From positions 1-47,970 of the forward strand of contig CALKUH010000061.1 in the NCBI GenBank assembly GCA_937996795.1: 47,970 nucleotides of DNA. The letters are read 5' to 3'. The notes beneath the pieces were generated by a model. It was not told where the DNA came from and made no database searches. It worked only from the letters and a program-made list of their open reading frames with translations. A program made the position numbers and the translations under genes. Positions 1 to 7,509 of this stretch are shown here, in pieces; position 1 is the stretch's first letter; the number at the start of each line of letters is the position of its first letter. This DNA is from an uncultured Verrucomicrobiota bacterium (lineage in GTDB: Bacteria; Verrucomicrobiota; Kiritimatiellia; CAIVKH01).

Positions 1-750
1 CTCCGCGCGGCTCATCACCTCGCGCTCGTCGCCGGGATTCCACCCGAGCAGCGCGAGGTAATTGAACAGCGCGTCGGCCTCGTAGCCCTTGTCGCGGAAG
101 TCGCCGACATAGGCCGCGCCGTCGCGCTTGGAGTAGGGCTTGCCCTGCGCGTTGACGATCATCGGCAGGTGCGCGTACTGCGGGACCGGCGCGCCGAGCG
201 CCTGGAACAGCGCGACGTGGCGATAGGTGTTCTCCACATGGTCGTCGCCGCGGATGACGTGCGTGATGTTCATGTGGATGTCGTCCACGACGTTCGCGAG
301 GTGGAACACCGGGTTGCCGTCGGAGCGGACGATGACGAAATCGGGCAGGCCGGCGGCCTCCTTCTTGAGGTCGCCCTTGATGAGGTCATGGAAGCCCATG
401 TCCGTGCCGGGCATTTTGAACAGGATCGCCTCGCCCTTGCCGGTGCCGCCCTTGTCGAGCTTGTACGCATGCCCGCTGCGCAGGAGCTGCTCCGCGGCGG
501 CGAGGTGCGCGTCGCGGCGGGTGGACTGGTAGAGCGGCTCGCCGTCGGTCGTGAGCCCGAGCCACTCCATCGCGGAGAGCACGGCCTGCACCGCCTCCGG
601 CGTCGAGCGCTCGCGGTCGGTGTCCTCCACGCGCAGCAGGAACTGTCCGCCCTCGTGGCGGGTGAAGAGCCAATTAAAGATCGCCGCGCGCAGGTTGCCG
701 ATGTGGACCTGGCCGGTGGGACTGGGGGCAAAGCGGGTGCGTACGAGCAT
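1..750 (-). CDS. gltX: Glutamyl-tRNA synthetase, N-terminal part (runs off the left edge)
   Basis: Charges tRNA-Glu (or, in organisms with a non-discriminating enzyme, also tRNA-Gln) with glutamate in the cytoplasm. The frame opens with ATG at 750 and stays open for 250 codons to the window edge, about half of the usual 470-500 residues. The N-terminus carries the class I signature FAPSPTGQVHIGN (HIGH-type motif at H16), followed by the glutamate-binding segment RVEDTDRERS. The conserved IRGDDHVENTYRH stretch follows. A KMSKS-type loop appears as YSKRDGA (residues 206-212). The gene is transcribed away from the cyclase at 919; a good sigma70-like promoter lies at 776-803. The family assignment is firm; the C-terminal anticodon-binding half lies outside the window. 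Confidence 0.97.
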   Translation of the reverse strand, partial: MLVRTRFAPSPTGQVHIGNLRAAIFNWLFTRHEGGQFLLRVEDTDRERSTPEAVQAVLSAMEWLGLTTDGEPLYQSTRRDAHLAAAEQLLRSGHAYKLDKGGTGKGEAILFKMPGTDMGFHDLIKGDLKKEAAGLPDFVIVRSDGNPVFHLANVVDDIHMNITHVIRGDDHVENTYRHVALFQALGAPVPQYAHLPMIVNAQGKPYSKRDGAAYVGDFRDKGYEADALFNYLALLGWNPGDEREVMSRAE

Positions 751-775
751 AAAACCTCAACGGGATGTGCGGGCC

Positions 776-803
776 AGTATGCCGGGGAATCGCCCCGTCT
801 CAA
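776..803 (-). promoter_or_regulatory. Candidate sigma70-type promoter of gltX
   Basis: Read on the minus strand, TTGAGA (798-803) and CATACT (776-781) are separated by 16 bases and sit about 26 bases upstream of the gltX ATG. They match the consensus at 5/6 and 4/6 positions. The spacer is itself a short inverted repeat (CGGGG-N5-CCCCG), which could be an operator or chance. The start site has not been tested. Confidence 0.45.
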
Positions 804-918
804 CGCAAAACAAATGGCAATCTGTCTTGCGGAGGCGAAGGGTTGACGCCATTCTATCCGGCTGGGGAACAGGAGTGTCTGGATCCGCGGGCAGTGTACG
901 GGTGGGCGGGTCGAAGGA

Positions 919-2217
919 ATGCCTATGAACGCCAATGCCATGCCCGACCGTCCGCTGGGACTTTGCGAGCTGCCGCCCATTCCCATGGACGAGGCGGAGC
1001 GCCAGAAGGCCCTTGATGATTTGCGGTTGCTCGACACGCCCGGCGAGGAGCGGTTCGACCGCATCGTCCGCCTTGCGCAGACGGTCTTCCACACGCCCAT
1101 CGCCTACATCGCGCTGGTGGACCGCAACCGCCAGTGGTTCAAGTCCAAGATCGGGATGACGACCGACGAGACCACGCGCGACATCTCCTTCTGCGGCCAT
1201 ACGATTTTGCAGGACGGCCCGCTCATCGTGCCCGATGCGCTGCAGGACTACCGCTTTGCCTGCAATCCGATGGTGGTGGGCGAACCGTTCATCCGCTTCT
1301 ACGCCGGACAGCCCCTGCGCGGGCCTTCCGGATATCGCGTGGGCACGATCTGCATCGCCGACCGGGAGCCCCGCGAAATCGCCGCGCCGGAGCGGGACTT
1401 GCTGGCCCAGCTCGCCTGGCTCGTGGAACGCGAATTCACCCTGATCGACAAGATCCAGCTGATCGAGGAAACGCAGCGCGCGAAGGAGGCGTTGGAGGAA
1501 AAGGGCCGCGAACTGGAACGCACCATCCTGGACCTGACGCAGCAAAAACAGCACAACGAGCTGCTGCTCCAGAATATCTTCCCCCGCCGCGTCGCCGACG
1601 AGTTGCGCCAGCAGGGGCGCGTCAAGGCGGTGCACCACGAGCAGGCGTCGGTGTTCTTCTCCGATTTCACGGACTTCACCACGATCACCTCCTCCTACAG
1701 CGCGGGCGAGCTGGTGGACGAACTCAACCGGTCCTTCTGTTTCTTCGACGGTCTCTGCGCGCGCCACGGCGTGGAGAAGCTCAAGACCATCGGCGACGGC
1801 TACCTCGCGGTGGCCGGGCTGACCGGCGATCCACGCGAGGCGGCGCTGAAGCTTGCGCAGTTCGCCGTTGAAGCGCAGGCCTACGTGCAGAAGCGAAAAC
1901 AGGAAATGGAAGCCGGTGGCCGCCGCTACTGGAGCATGCGGGTCGGTCTGCACACCGGCCCGATCGTCGCCGGTGTCGTCGGCGTGCGTCGCATGGCGTA
2001 CGACATCTGGGGCGACACGGTGAATATCGCCGCACGCATGGAGCAGGCCGGCGAGCCGGGTCGCATCAATATTTCCTCCGAGTTCCGTGCCCTGTTGGGC
2101 GATGCGATTGTAGTCGAGGCGCGCGGGGCGTGCCCGGTGAAGAGTTGCGGCAACCGCGAAATGTTTTTCCTGACGGACCTCGCGGCGGCAGCCGTCAGTC
2201 CTCGCCCGCCTCAATGA
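919..2217 (+). CDS. GAF domain-containing class III adenylate cyclase
   Basis: Predicted to make cyclic AMP from ATP in the cytoplasm. The 432-residue protein has a GAF-type sensor domain (about 30-175), a charged coiled-coil linker (about 175-220) and a class III nucleotide cyclase domain (about 235-415). The two metal-binding aspartates are in FFSDFTDFT (D249) and KTIGDGY (D293). The purine-selecting Lys of EKLKTIGD and Asp of YDIWGDTVNIAAR are those of adenylate rather than guanylate cyclases, and the transition-state Asn and Arg of VNIAAR are present. No membrane segment or signal peptide is visible, so the sensor is probably cytosolic; its ligand is unknown. The ATG at 919 has GAAGGA just upstream; a second in-frame ATG at 925 is possible. 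The 3' end overlaps the convergent gene at 2195 by 23 bases. Confidence 0.9.
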   Translation: MPMNANAMPDRPLGLCELPPIPMDEAERQKALDDLRLLDTPGEERFDRIVRLAQTVFHTPIAYIALVDRNRQWFKSKIGMTTDETTRDISFCGHTILQDGPLIVPDALQDYRFACNPMVVGEPFIRFYAGQPLRGPSGYRVGTICIADREPREIAAPERDLLAQLAWLVEREFTLIDKIQLIEETQRAKEALEEKGRELERTILDLTQQKQHNELLLQNIFPRRVADELRQQGRVKAVHHEQASVFFSDFTDFTTITSSYSAGELVDELNRSFCFFDGLCARHGVEKLKTIGDGYLAVAGLTGDPREAALKLAQFAVEAQAYVQKRKQEMEAGGRRYWSMRVGLHTGPIVAGVVGVRRMAYDIWGDTVNIAARMEQAGEPGRINISSEFRALLGDAIVVEARGACPVKSCGNREMFFLTDLAAAAVSPRPPQ

Positions 2218-2680
2218 TGCGTGTGTACGCGTCGCGCTCCGCGCGCGCGGGCGCGGCGCGGGCCACGACGCGGTAGCCGGGGCGTGTCTCGATCGCGTCG
2301 TCCGGCAGGTCTTCCTTGTGGAACACCAGTTCGGGCGGCATTGCGCAATTCTTCCGGAACGAACGCGGCACCGTCACGTGCAGCGGTCCCGCGGTGCGCG
2401 GGCGGAGCCCGTGGATCTGGTCCGCCGTTTCGTGTGAATAGACGATCTGCGGACGTCCGTCCCGGTCCCGCGACCAGAGCGACCAGACGACCAGTTCGGG
2501 CCAGTCGGCCTTCGGGAACTCCGCGAGCCGGTAGATGCCGCGCTGCACTTTTTCCCAGTGCCCCTCGCGCGTGTGATAGACGTGCAGGCTGTCGGGATAG
2601 CCCGCCTCCGTGGCCTGTGCGGCGGTGAAGAAGCCCGCCTGTTGCTCGGCCATCGCGCGCAGTCTGTCCTTGGGCTGCAT
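2195..2680 (-). CDS. Solitary AbiEi-like (type IV antitoxin-type) N-terminal domain protein
   Basis: A 161-residue protein that looks like the winged-helix N-terminal part of AbiEi-family antitoxin/transcriptional regulators. It begins with a DNA-binding-like segment (FFTAAQATEAGYPDS, then HWEKVQRGIYRLAEFP) and continues with the family-like ...LVVWSLWSRD...YSHETADQIHGLRP... and HVTVPRSFRK stretches. In AbiE systems the regulator is paired with an AbiEii nucleotidyltransferase toxin, but neither side of this gene encodes one. It may therefore be a free-standing regulator or the remnant of a defence locus. It converges with the cyclase gene, overlapping by 23 bases. The family is recognised from pattern only; the function is open. 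Confidence 0.7.
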   Translation of the reverse strand: MQPKDRLRAMAEQQAGFFTAAQATEAGYPDSLHVYHTREGHWEKVQRGIYRLAEFPKADWPELVVWSLWSRDRDGRPQIVYSHETADQIHGLRPRTAGPLHVTVPRSFRKNCAMPPELVFHKEDLPDDAIETRPGYRVVARAAPARAERDAYTRIIEAGED

Positions 2681-2809
2681 CGGTCAACTACGCCACGAAA
2701 CCATTTATTCGCCAAGCCCCAAAAATGGGCGGGCGATCACACCCCAAAAACGTTCCGCGTCTCCTTGTCCTCCGTGGCGAAATGCCTTGGCATTCGAGGA
2801 CGAGGGGTG
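2681..2809. other. Gap downstream of the acyltransferase gene with a 14-base palindrome
   Basis: No gene is seen here. A perfect palindrome AATGCC-TT-GGCATT (2781-2794) lies just beyond the stop codon of the minus-strand acyltransferase gene, next to a short GAGGACGAGG run. The hairpin has no T-tract, so it is at best a weak terminator or processing site. Confidence 0.3.
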
Positions 2810-3673
2810 TCAGGCGTCCGGTGTGGTGCGCCAGCGTTTGTGCATCCACGTCCACTGGTCGGGGTGTGCGCGGATGATGTCCTCCAGCACGCGGGTGTAG
2901 TGCTGGGTCGCGGCGTGGATCGTGGCCTCCTCGCGGTCGGCGGGCGGCTCGATGGGCGGCAGGATGTGCAGGCGGTGGCGGCCGGCGGCCTCGCGCACCA
3001 TGAAGGCCGGAAGTACGGGGGTTTTCGACGCGGCGGCGAGAAAGGCGAGGCCGGGTGTCGTGCAGGCGGGACGCCCGAAAAAATCCACGAAGATGCCGCG
3101 GTGCCGCCGCATGTTCTGGTCGAGGATCAGCGCGACGACCTCCTTGCGCTTCAGCGCCTTCAGGCAGTCGCGCATCGCGTCATCGCGCGGCAGCAGGCGC
3201 AGGCCCATCCGCTCCCGCGACGCGCGCCAGTGCGCATCGACCGCGGGGTGGCCGAGCGGTTTCACCACGACGTTCAGCGGCGTCCAAATGGTCGCGGCCG
3301 CGAGGCCCATCAACTCCCAGTTGCCGATGTGCCCCATGAGCACCAGCGCACCCGTGCCGCGCGCGCGGACCGCCTCGACGTGTTCCAAGCCCTCGACATC
3401 GACGCGCGACCGGAACGCCGGCGCGTGGCGTCCCGAATAATACAGACACTCGAACAGCATCAGCCCGAAGTGGCGGTACATCGCGTCCGCGATGCGGCGG
3501 CGCTCGCCATCCGTGCGCTCCGGCAGGCACCGCGCCAGCGTCTCCAGTACCAGCGCGCGGCGGTGCCGGATGACGCGGCCAAGCAGCCAGCCGAACCCCG
3601 CGCCCAAAGCCAGGACAAACGGATAGGGCAGCAGGCCGGTGAACCAGACCAAAAATCGGAAAAGCAAAAGCAC
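2810..3673 (-). CDS. LpxL/HtrB-type lipid A acyltransferase
   Basis: Member of the lysophospholipid/lauroyl acyltransferase family, which adds a secondary acyl chain to lipid A precursors at the inner membrane; relatives act on other lipids. The protein opens with a hydrophobic anchor (FRFLVWFTGLLPYPFVLALGAGFGW) and carries the catalytic HX4E motif as GHIGNWE. Family segments NVVVKPLGHP, LRLLPRDDAMRDCLKALK and LILDQNMRRHRGIFVDFFG follow, and it ends with DQWTWMHKRWR, which is typical of the family. About 287 residues is close to the usual 290-310. No ATG lies at the right place in this frame, so I chose GTG at 3673; TTG at 3667 is an alternative, and GGGGAGG lies about 20 bases upstream. The gene is divergent from the kinase at 3830. 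The exact substrate cannot be read from the sequence. Confidence 0.85.
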   Translation of the reverse strand: MLLLFRFLVWFTGLLPYPFVLALGAGFGWLLGRVIRHRRALVLETLARCLPERTDGERRRIADAMYRHFGLMLFECLYYSGRHAPAFRSRVDVEGLEHVEAVRARGTGALVLMGHIGNWELMGLAAATIWTPLNVVVKPLGHPAVDAHWRASRERMGLRLLPRDDAMRDCLKALKRKEVVALILDQNMRRHRGIFVDFFGRPACTTPGLAFLAAASKTPVLPAFMVREAAGRHRLHILPPIEPPADREEATIHAATQHYTRVLEDIIRAHPDQWTWMHKRWRTTPDA

Positions 3674-3708
3674 GCGCCATGCTCGCGGCTCAGGGCCTCC
3701 CCTGTCAA

Positions 3709-3770
3709 GAAAGGCGTCCCCCCGTCCGGAATTCGAGGACGGGGACGACGGGGAGGACGAGCGCGCAGGG
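3709..3770. repeat. GAC-rich imperfect repeat with inverted arm in a divergent promoter region
   Basis: Between the acyltransferase and kinase genes a GTCCCCCCGTCC arm is followed, after a GGAATTCGA loop, by its near-complement GGACGGGGACG. The latter continues as imperfect six-base units (GAGGAC/GGGGAC). The same style recurs at 37388-37450. The class is low complexity with a unit of 3 or 6 bases. Confidence 0.5.
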
Positions 3771-3829
3771 GCGCATTTGACACTTGGAACACGCGCGCGG
3801 CCTTGCCACACTCCGCGTTCATCACCGCC

Positions 3830-6328
3830 ATGTCTGACGGCATTGACATCCAGTGGACGCGGATTAACCGCATGGCCTGCGGCAAGTGCGGCACGCACCT
3901 CGACGTGTCCTCGCTGGCGCCTTTCGCCGTCATTGAATGCCCCTCGTGCAAAACGAAGCAGACCGTGCCGGTCCAGCTCGGCACCTTCCTGCTGGTCGAA
4001 CAGCTCGGCGCCGGCGGCATGGGCGCGGTGTACCGCGCGATGGATTCCACGCTCGGCCGCTTCGTCGCGATCAAGGTGATGAAGAGCGACCTCGGCGCGG
4101 ACCCCGCGCTGGTCGAGAGCTTCCTGCGCGAGGCGCGCGCCGCCGCCGCGCTGAACCACCCGAACATCGTCACGATCTTTTCCTGCGGCCAGGAACTCGG
4201 CCAGCCGTACATCGTCATGGAACTCGTCAGCGGCGGGCGGCTCGACCAGATGATGGCGGGCGGCAAAGCCGTGGACGAGCTGCGCCTGCTCGAAATCTCG
4301 CTCGATGTGGCCGAGGGGCTCAAGGCCGCCAACGAGGCCGGCCTCGTGCACGGCGACATCAAGCCCGCGAACGTGCTGTTCGACAAATCGGGCCGTGCGC
4401 GCATCGTGGACTTCGGTCTCGCGATGTTCGTGAACCGCCAGCAGGAGCAGGGCGGCGTGTGGGGCACGCCGTATTACATTTCCCCCGAACGCGCGCGCGG
4501 CGGCAAGGCGGACCACCGCTCCGACATCTACAGCCTCGGCGCGACGATGTTCCATGCGCTCGCGGGCAAGCCGCCGTTCGACGGCAAGACGGCCGCCGAC
4601 GTCGTCGTCGCGCGTCTCAAGCGACCGCCGCCCAAGCTGAATGAACTGGTGCCGTCGCTGCAGCCCGCGACCTGCGAGGTCATCGAGCGGATGATGGCGG
4701 CGGACCCGGTGCATCGCTATCCGACCTCCGCGTCGCTGCTCGCCGACATCCGCAAGGCCATCGCGCAGGTCAAGGACGCGCGCAGCCCGGCCGGGCGCGC
4801 GAAGAAGGGCGGCAAGGGCAAGAAACGCGACCTGACGCGCGTGTACATTTTCGCCGGCGCCGCGCTCCTGCTCGTGGCGTTGGCCGTGGCGCTGATCGTG
4901 AGCATGGCGTCCCCGGAGGAGGAAGCCGCGCCCGCCGCACCGGTGGCGCCCGCGGTGACGGAAACGGGCGCCGTCGCCGTGGCCGTCGCCACGCAGGATC
5001 TTGAACGTGCGGTCGCCACGGTGAAGGAGGGCGGACGCGATCGCCAGTCCGTCACGTTCTTCCCCGTGGAACAGGAGGAGGAGCTCGTGCGCATCGGCGC
5101 GCTGCTGGCGGACAAGCCGGCTGAACTGCTGGAGCGGCTGTCCTCGCTGGCCACCAACGTCCCGGCGGACAGCGCGCGCCGCCAGTGGCTCGACCTGCTG
5201 CAGGCGCCGCCGCACTGGATGCAGGGCAATTCGGTGCGCGCTGCTGAACTCATCCGCGAACTTGCTGCAAAAGAAACGGCGTCCACCAACCGGCATCCGT
5301 CGGAAATGCCCGTCATGCTCGCGCGCCACCTGAACGGCGACCTGAACGCCGCGCAGTTCGGCCAAATCCGCAACCAGTGGGCGGCGTGGTACACCGACCT
5401 CGCGGAATGTTTCCGCGGCACGCGCCTGCTCGCGGGCGGCGACACCGACGCCGCGCTTGAGGCGCTCGCGCGCTACGCGCGCTCGCCGCGCAAGGAGCCG
5501 GTCTGGGCCTACGCGCTGCGCCCCGCGGCGACCGCCTGGGTCGAACAGCTCCAGCGCTGGGAGGCGGAGCGCCGGAAAGTGCTCGGGCTCGCGTCGGTCC
5601 GGAACATGGGCGATGCGCGCGCCGCCATCGACGCCTATCTGCTGCAAGCGCCGCCCTACATCCGGCCCGCCGCCGAGCAGATCCGCAACCGCATCCGCGA
5701 CACGCTCGCGCGCGAGGACGCCGTGCGCATCCGCCAGGAGGAGCAGGCCCGCGCCGTGGTGATCCAGCGCGACCTCGACACGCTCGATGCGTGGCTTGGC
5801 GAGCAGCTCCAGGTCGTGCTCCAGCAGAAGGACTATCGCAAGGTCGCGCTCGACGCGCGCCGGGTCGCGGGTGATCTCCAAACGGCCGAGGGCAAGGAGC
5901 AGGCGAACATCGTGCGCGAACGGCTTGAGCGCATGGATGCGTTGAAGACGCTGCTCGCCCGCGAACTGGAATCCACCCCCTTCCGCCAGCAGGACCGCGA
6001 ACTCGGCGGCGACGCCATCGGCGCGACGATCATCGGCCTGCGCATCATGGTGCCCGGCCGCGGCATCACCACGCGGCCTTGGGAACAGGTCAGCCCGCGC
6101 ATCATCGTCCGCCTCGTGCGGCACCTGCTCGACAACGGCTTCCGCGACGACTCCGCGAAGGCCGACCTGCTCGTTTCCCTCGCCGTCTTCAGCGCGTTCT
6201 ACGGCGCCGCCGAACCCGCCGCCCAGTTCCTCGCCGAGGCGACGGCCCTCGACATGGCCATCGGCGCCGCCGCGCGCCGCATGATGCCGGAAAATTATCC
6301 CGCGCCCGCGAAGCCGGAGGACGCGTGA
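3830..6328 (+). CDS. Zinc-ribbon, membrane-spanning Ser/Thr protein kinase
   Basis: Predicted Hanks-type protein kinase of 832 residues. It starts with a zinc-ribbon (C17, C20, C37, C40). The kinase domain (about 50-320) has the glycine loop GAGGMGAVYRA, the VAIKVMK lysine, the catalytic loop HGDIKPANV, the DFG metal site and GTPYYISPERA. The catalytic loop reads HGD where most have HRD, so it is a non-RD kinase, but the catalytic Asp and Asn are kept. A basic stretch (KKGGKGKKRD) precedes one transmembrane helix (VYIFAGAALLLVALAVALIV, around 340-362). The remaining roughly 470 residues would be periplasmic, alpha-helical and of no family I recognise. The ATG at 3830 is the first that gives the complete zinc-ribbon. 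Its TGA overlaps the GTG of the next gene (GTGA), so the two are probably translationally coupled. Confidence 0.9.
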   Translation: MSDGIDIQWTRINRMACGKCGTHLDVSSLAPFAVIECPSCKTKQTVPVQLGTFLLVEQLGAGGMGAVYRAMDSTLGRFVAIKVMKSDLGADPALVESFLREARAAAALNHPNIVTIFSCGQELGQPYIVMELVSGGRLDQMMAGGKAVDELRLLEISLDVAEGLKAANEAGLVHGDIKPANVLFDKSGRARIVDFGLAMFVNRQQEQGGVWGTPYYISPERARGGKADHRSDIYSLGATMFHALAGKPPFDGKTAADVVVARLKRPPPKLNELVPSLQPATCEVIERMMAADPVHRYPTSASLLADIRKAIAQVKDARSPAGRAKKGGKGKKRDLTRVYIFAGAALLLVALAVALIVSMASPEEEAAPAAPVAPAVTETGAVAVAVATQDLERAVATVKEGGRDRQSVTFFPVEQEEELVRIGALLADKPAELLERLSSLATNVPADSARRQWLDLLQAPPHWMQGNSVRAAELIRELAAKETASTNRHPSEMPVMLARHLNGDLNAAQFGQIRNQWAAWYTDLAECFRGTRLLAGGDTDAALEALARYARSPRKEPVWAYALRPAATAWVEQLQRWEAERRKVLGLASVRNMGDARAAIDAYLLQAPPYIRPAAEQIRNRIRDTLAREDAVRIRQEEQARAVVIQRDLDTLDAWLGEQLQVVLQQKDYRKVALDARRVAGDLQTAEGKEQANIVRERLERMDALKTLLARELESTPFRQQDRELGGDAIGATIIGLRIMVPGRGITTRPWEQVSPRIIVRLVRHLLDNGFRDDSAKADLLVSLAVFSAFYGAAEPAAQFLAEATALDMAIGAAARRMMPENYPAPAKPEDA

Positions 6329-6654
6329 GCAGTCCCGCCCCGCGCCGCTGCGCGCCTTGCGCGCCCGGCACCCCGCCGTTGACCGATGAGCAGGCGCGCA
6401 CCCGCCTCGCCGATGTGCCCGGCTGGTCCATCGATGGCGCCGCGCTCACCCGCACGTTTACGTTCAAAAACTACTTCCGCACCACCGCCTTCGTGAACGC
6501 CGTCGTGTGGATCGCCCACACCGAGGACCACCATCCCGACATCACCTTCGGCTACAAGACCTGCGCCATCCGCTACACCACCCACAGCATCGGTGGCCTC
6601 TCGGAAAACGACTTCATCTGCGCGGAAAAGATCAACCAGTTGGTGTTGGAATAG
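6325..6654 (+). CDS. Pterin-4a-carbinolamine dehydratase (PCD/DCoH family)
   Basis: Small cytoplasmic enzyme (109 residues) that dehydrates 4a-hydroxytetrahydrobiopterin, normally recycling the pterin cofactor of aromatic amino acid hydroxylases; some homologues act in molybdopterin or tetrahydrofolate metabolism. The signature is clear: LADVPGWSIDG near the N-terminus, FKNYFRTTAFVNAVVWIA, the active-site HTEDHHPDI, and THSIGGLSENDFICAEKIN at the end. The start is GTG at 6325, preceded by GGAGG at a spacing of 5 and overlapping the kinase stop by 4 bases. No aromatic amino acid hydroxylase is present in the window. The stop codon's last base begins a heptamer repeat array. Confidence 0.92.
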   Translation: MSSPAPRRCAPCAPGTPPLTDEQARTRLADVPGWSIDGAALTRTFTFKNYFRTTAFVNAVVWIAHTEDHHPDITFGYKTCAIRYTTHSIGGLSENDFICAEKINQLVLE

Positions 6655-6690
6655 GTGTCAGGTGTCGGGTTTCAGGTGTCAGGTGTCGGG
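6654..6690. repeat. Heptamer array, unit GGTGTCA/G (left arm)
   Basis: Five seven-base units follow without gaps: GGTGTCA, GGTGTCG, GGTTTCA, GGTGTCA, GGTGTCG, then GG. The first base of the array is the last base of the TAG stop of the pterin dehydratase gene. A partial inverted copy lies at 6800-6820, so the two could pair across about 110 bases. Confidence 0.85.
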
Positions 6691-6799
6691 GAGGAATTAC
6701 AGACGTTGAAAGCCGTAAGAAAAGAAATTACAGACCTTGGAAGTTTTTCCCTCCAGAGGCGGGTCCGCATTTGGCAGAACAGACATTGCACGCTCCTCC
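6691..6799. repeat. Short unique stretch framed by inverted heptamer arrays, with an internal direct repeat
   Basis: No gene is seen. The segment holds a direct repeat: AATTACAGACGTTGAAAG (6695-6712) recurs as AATTACAGACCTTGGAAG (about 6727-6743) with two differences. A short self-complementary element (TTGGAAGTTTTTCC) follows. The pattern of inverted arms around a short non-coding core looks like a miniature mobile or repeat element, but no target-site duplication is obvious. Confidence 0.5.
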
Positions 6800-6822
6800 C
6801 GGACACCCGACACCTGACACCC
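6800..6822. repeat. Inverted heptamer array, unit CGACACC (right arm)
   Basis: Three seven-base units (CGGACAC, CCGACAC, CTGACAC) read, on the other strand, as GTGTCAG, GTGTCGG and GTGTCCG. They match the left arm at 6654-6690. The ruvA start codon follows 17 bases later and has no clear ribosome-binding site. Confidence 0.75.
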
Positions 6823-6838
6823 TCTTCCCCCTCCCGCC

Positions 6839-7435
6839 ATGATCACATTCCTTGAAGGACAACTGGTCGAAAAGCAACCCGGGCGCGCCGTCGTTAACGT
6901 GGGCGGCGTCGGCTACGAGGTGTGGATTCCGCTTTCCAGTTTCGAGCGGCTGCCGCCGGAGGGCGCGGCGTGCCGGGTGCTGACGTATCACCATGTGCGC
7001 GAGGACGCGCAGGAGTTGTTCGGGTTCGCGACGGAGCAGGAGCGGCGGTTGTTCCTGTTGCTGTATTCCGTGAGCGGGGTGGGGCCGAAGACGGCGCTCG
7101 GCGTGCTGGGCGGGCTGTCGGTGCGCGACATCAAGAAGGCCATCGCCGAGGGCGACGCGAAGCGGCTCTCGACGGTGAAGGGGCTGGGACGCAAGACGGC
7201 GGAGAAGATCATCGTCGAGCTGAAGGACAAGCTGACCGAGGGCGAGATGCTGGAGGCCGCGGTTGCGGCGGAGCCCGGCAGCGCCGAGGAGCTGCGCACG
7301 CGCGACGCGATCCTCGCGCTGGTGTCGCTCGGTTACAAGCAGGCGGACGCGCTGAAGATGATCAAGGACGTCCTGCCCGGCATCCCCGCGAACGCGACGG
7401 TGGAGGACCTGGTGCGCAAGGCGCTGGCCCAATAG
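6839..7435 (+). CDS. ruvA: Holliday junction branch migration complex subunit RuvA
   Basis: RuvA binds four-way DNA junctions and loads the RuvB motor, acting in recombination repair. The 198-residue protein has the usual length and begins with the OB-fold domain (MITFLEGQLVEKQPGRAVVNVGGVGYEV, then HHVREDAQELFGF). The helix-hairpin-helix pair appears as VSGVGPKTALGVLGGLS and VKGLGRKTAEKIIVELK. The C-terminal RuvB-binding helix domain (RDAILALVSLGYKQADALKMI) completes it. ruvB follows 74 bases downstream and the gap is filled almost wholly by a heptamer hairpin; ruvC is not in the window. No obvious Shine-Dalgarno precedes the ATG. Confidence 0.98.
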   Translation: MITFLEGQLVEKQPGRAVVNVGGVGYEVWIPLSSFERLPPEGAACRVLTYHHVREDAQELFGFATEQERRLFLLLYSVSGVGPKTALGVLGGLSVRDIKKAIAEGDAKRLSTVKGLGRKTAEKIIVELKDKLTEGEMLEAAVAAEPGSAEELRTRDAILALVSLGYKQADALKMIKDVLPGIPANATVEDLVRKALAQ

Positions 7436-7507
7436 GTTTCAGGTGTCAGGTTTCGGGTGTCAGTATATGATCGCCTCCCTGAAACCCGACACCTGACACC
7501 CGACACC
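7435..7507. repeat. Heptamer hairpin between ruvA and ruvB
   Basis: Four units (GGTTTCA, GGTGTCA, GGTTTCG, GGTGTCA; 7435-7462), a 17-base loop, then four inverse-complement units (TGAAACC, CGACACC, TGACACC, CGACACC; 7480-7507). The array starts on the last G of the ruvA TAG stop and ends two bases before the ruvB ATG. Together they can form a stem of about 28 base pairs with a few mismatches. There is no T-tract, so it is not a standard terminator; it could act as an mRNA processing or stability element between the two genes. Confidence 0.88.
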
Positions 7508-7509
7508 CT

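Noticed and set aside
2558..3829. N-terminal extension of the kinase frame upstream of 3830
   Set aside because: It is antisense to the acyltransferase gene and has no recognisable domain; the zinc-ribbon start at 3830 is complete.
3720..6124. N-terminal extension of the acyltransferase frame through the kinase gene (minus strand)
   Set aside because: The frame stays open by composition only; the homologous part begins near 3673 and the rest is antisense to the kinase.
6654..7507. Heptamer arrays as a CRISPR array
   Set aside because: Units are 7 bases without spacers of regular length and no cas genes are present.
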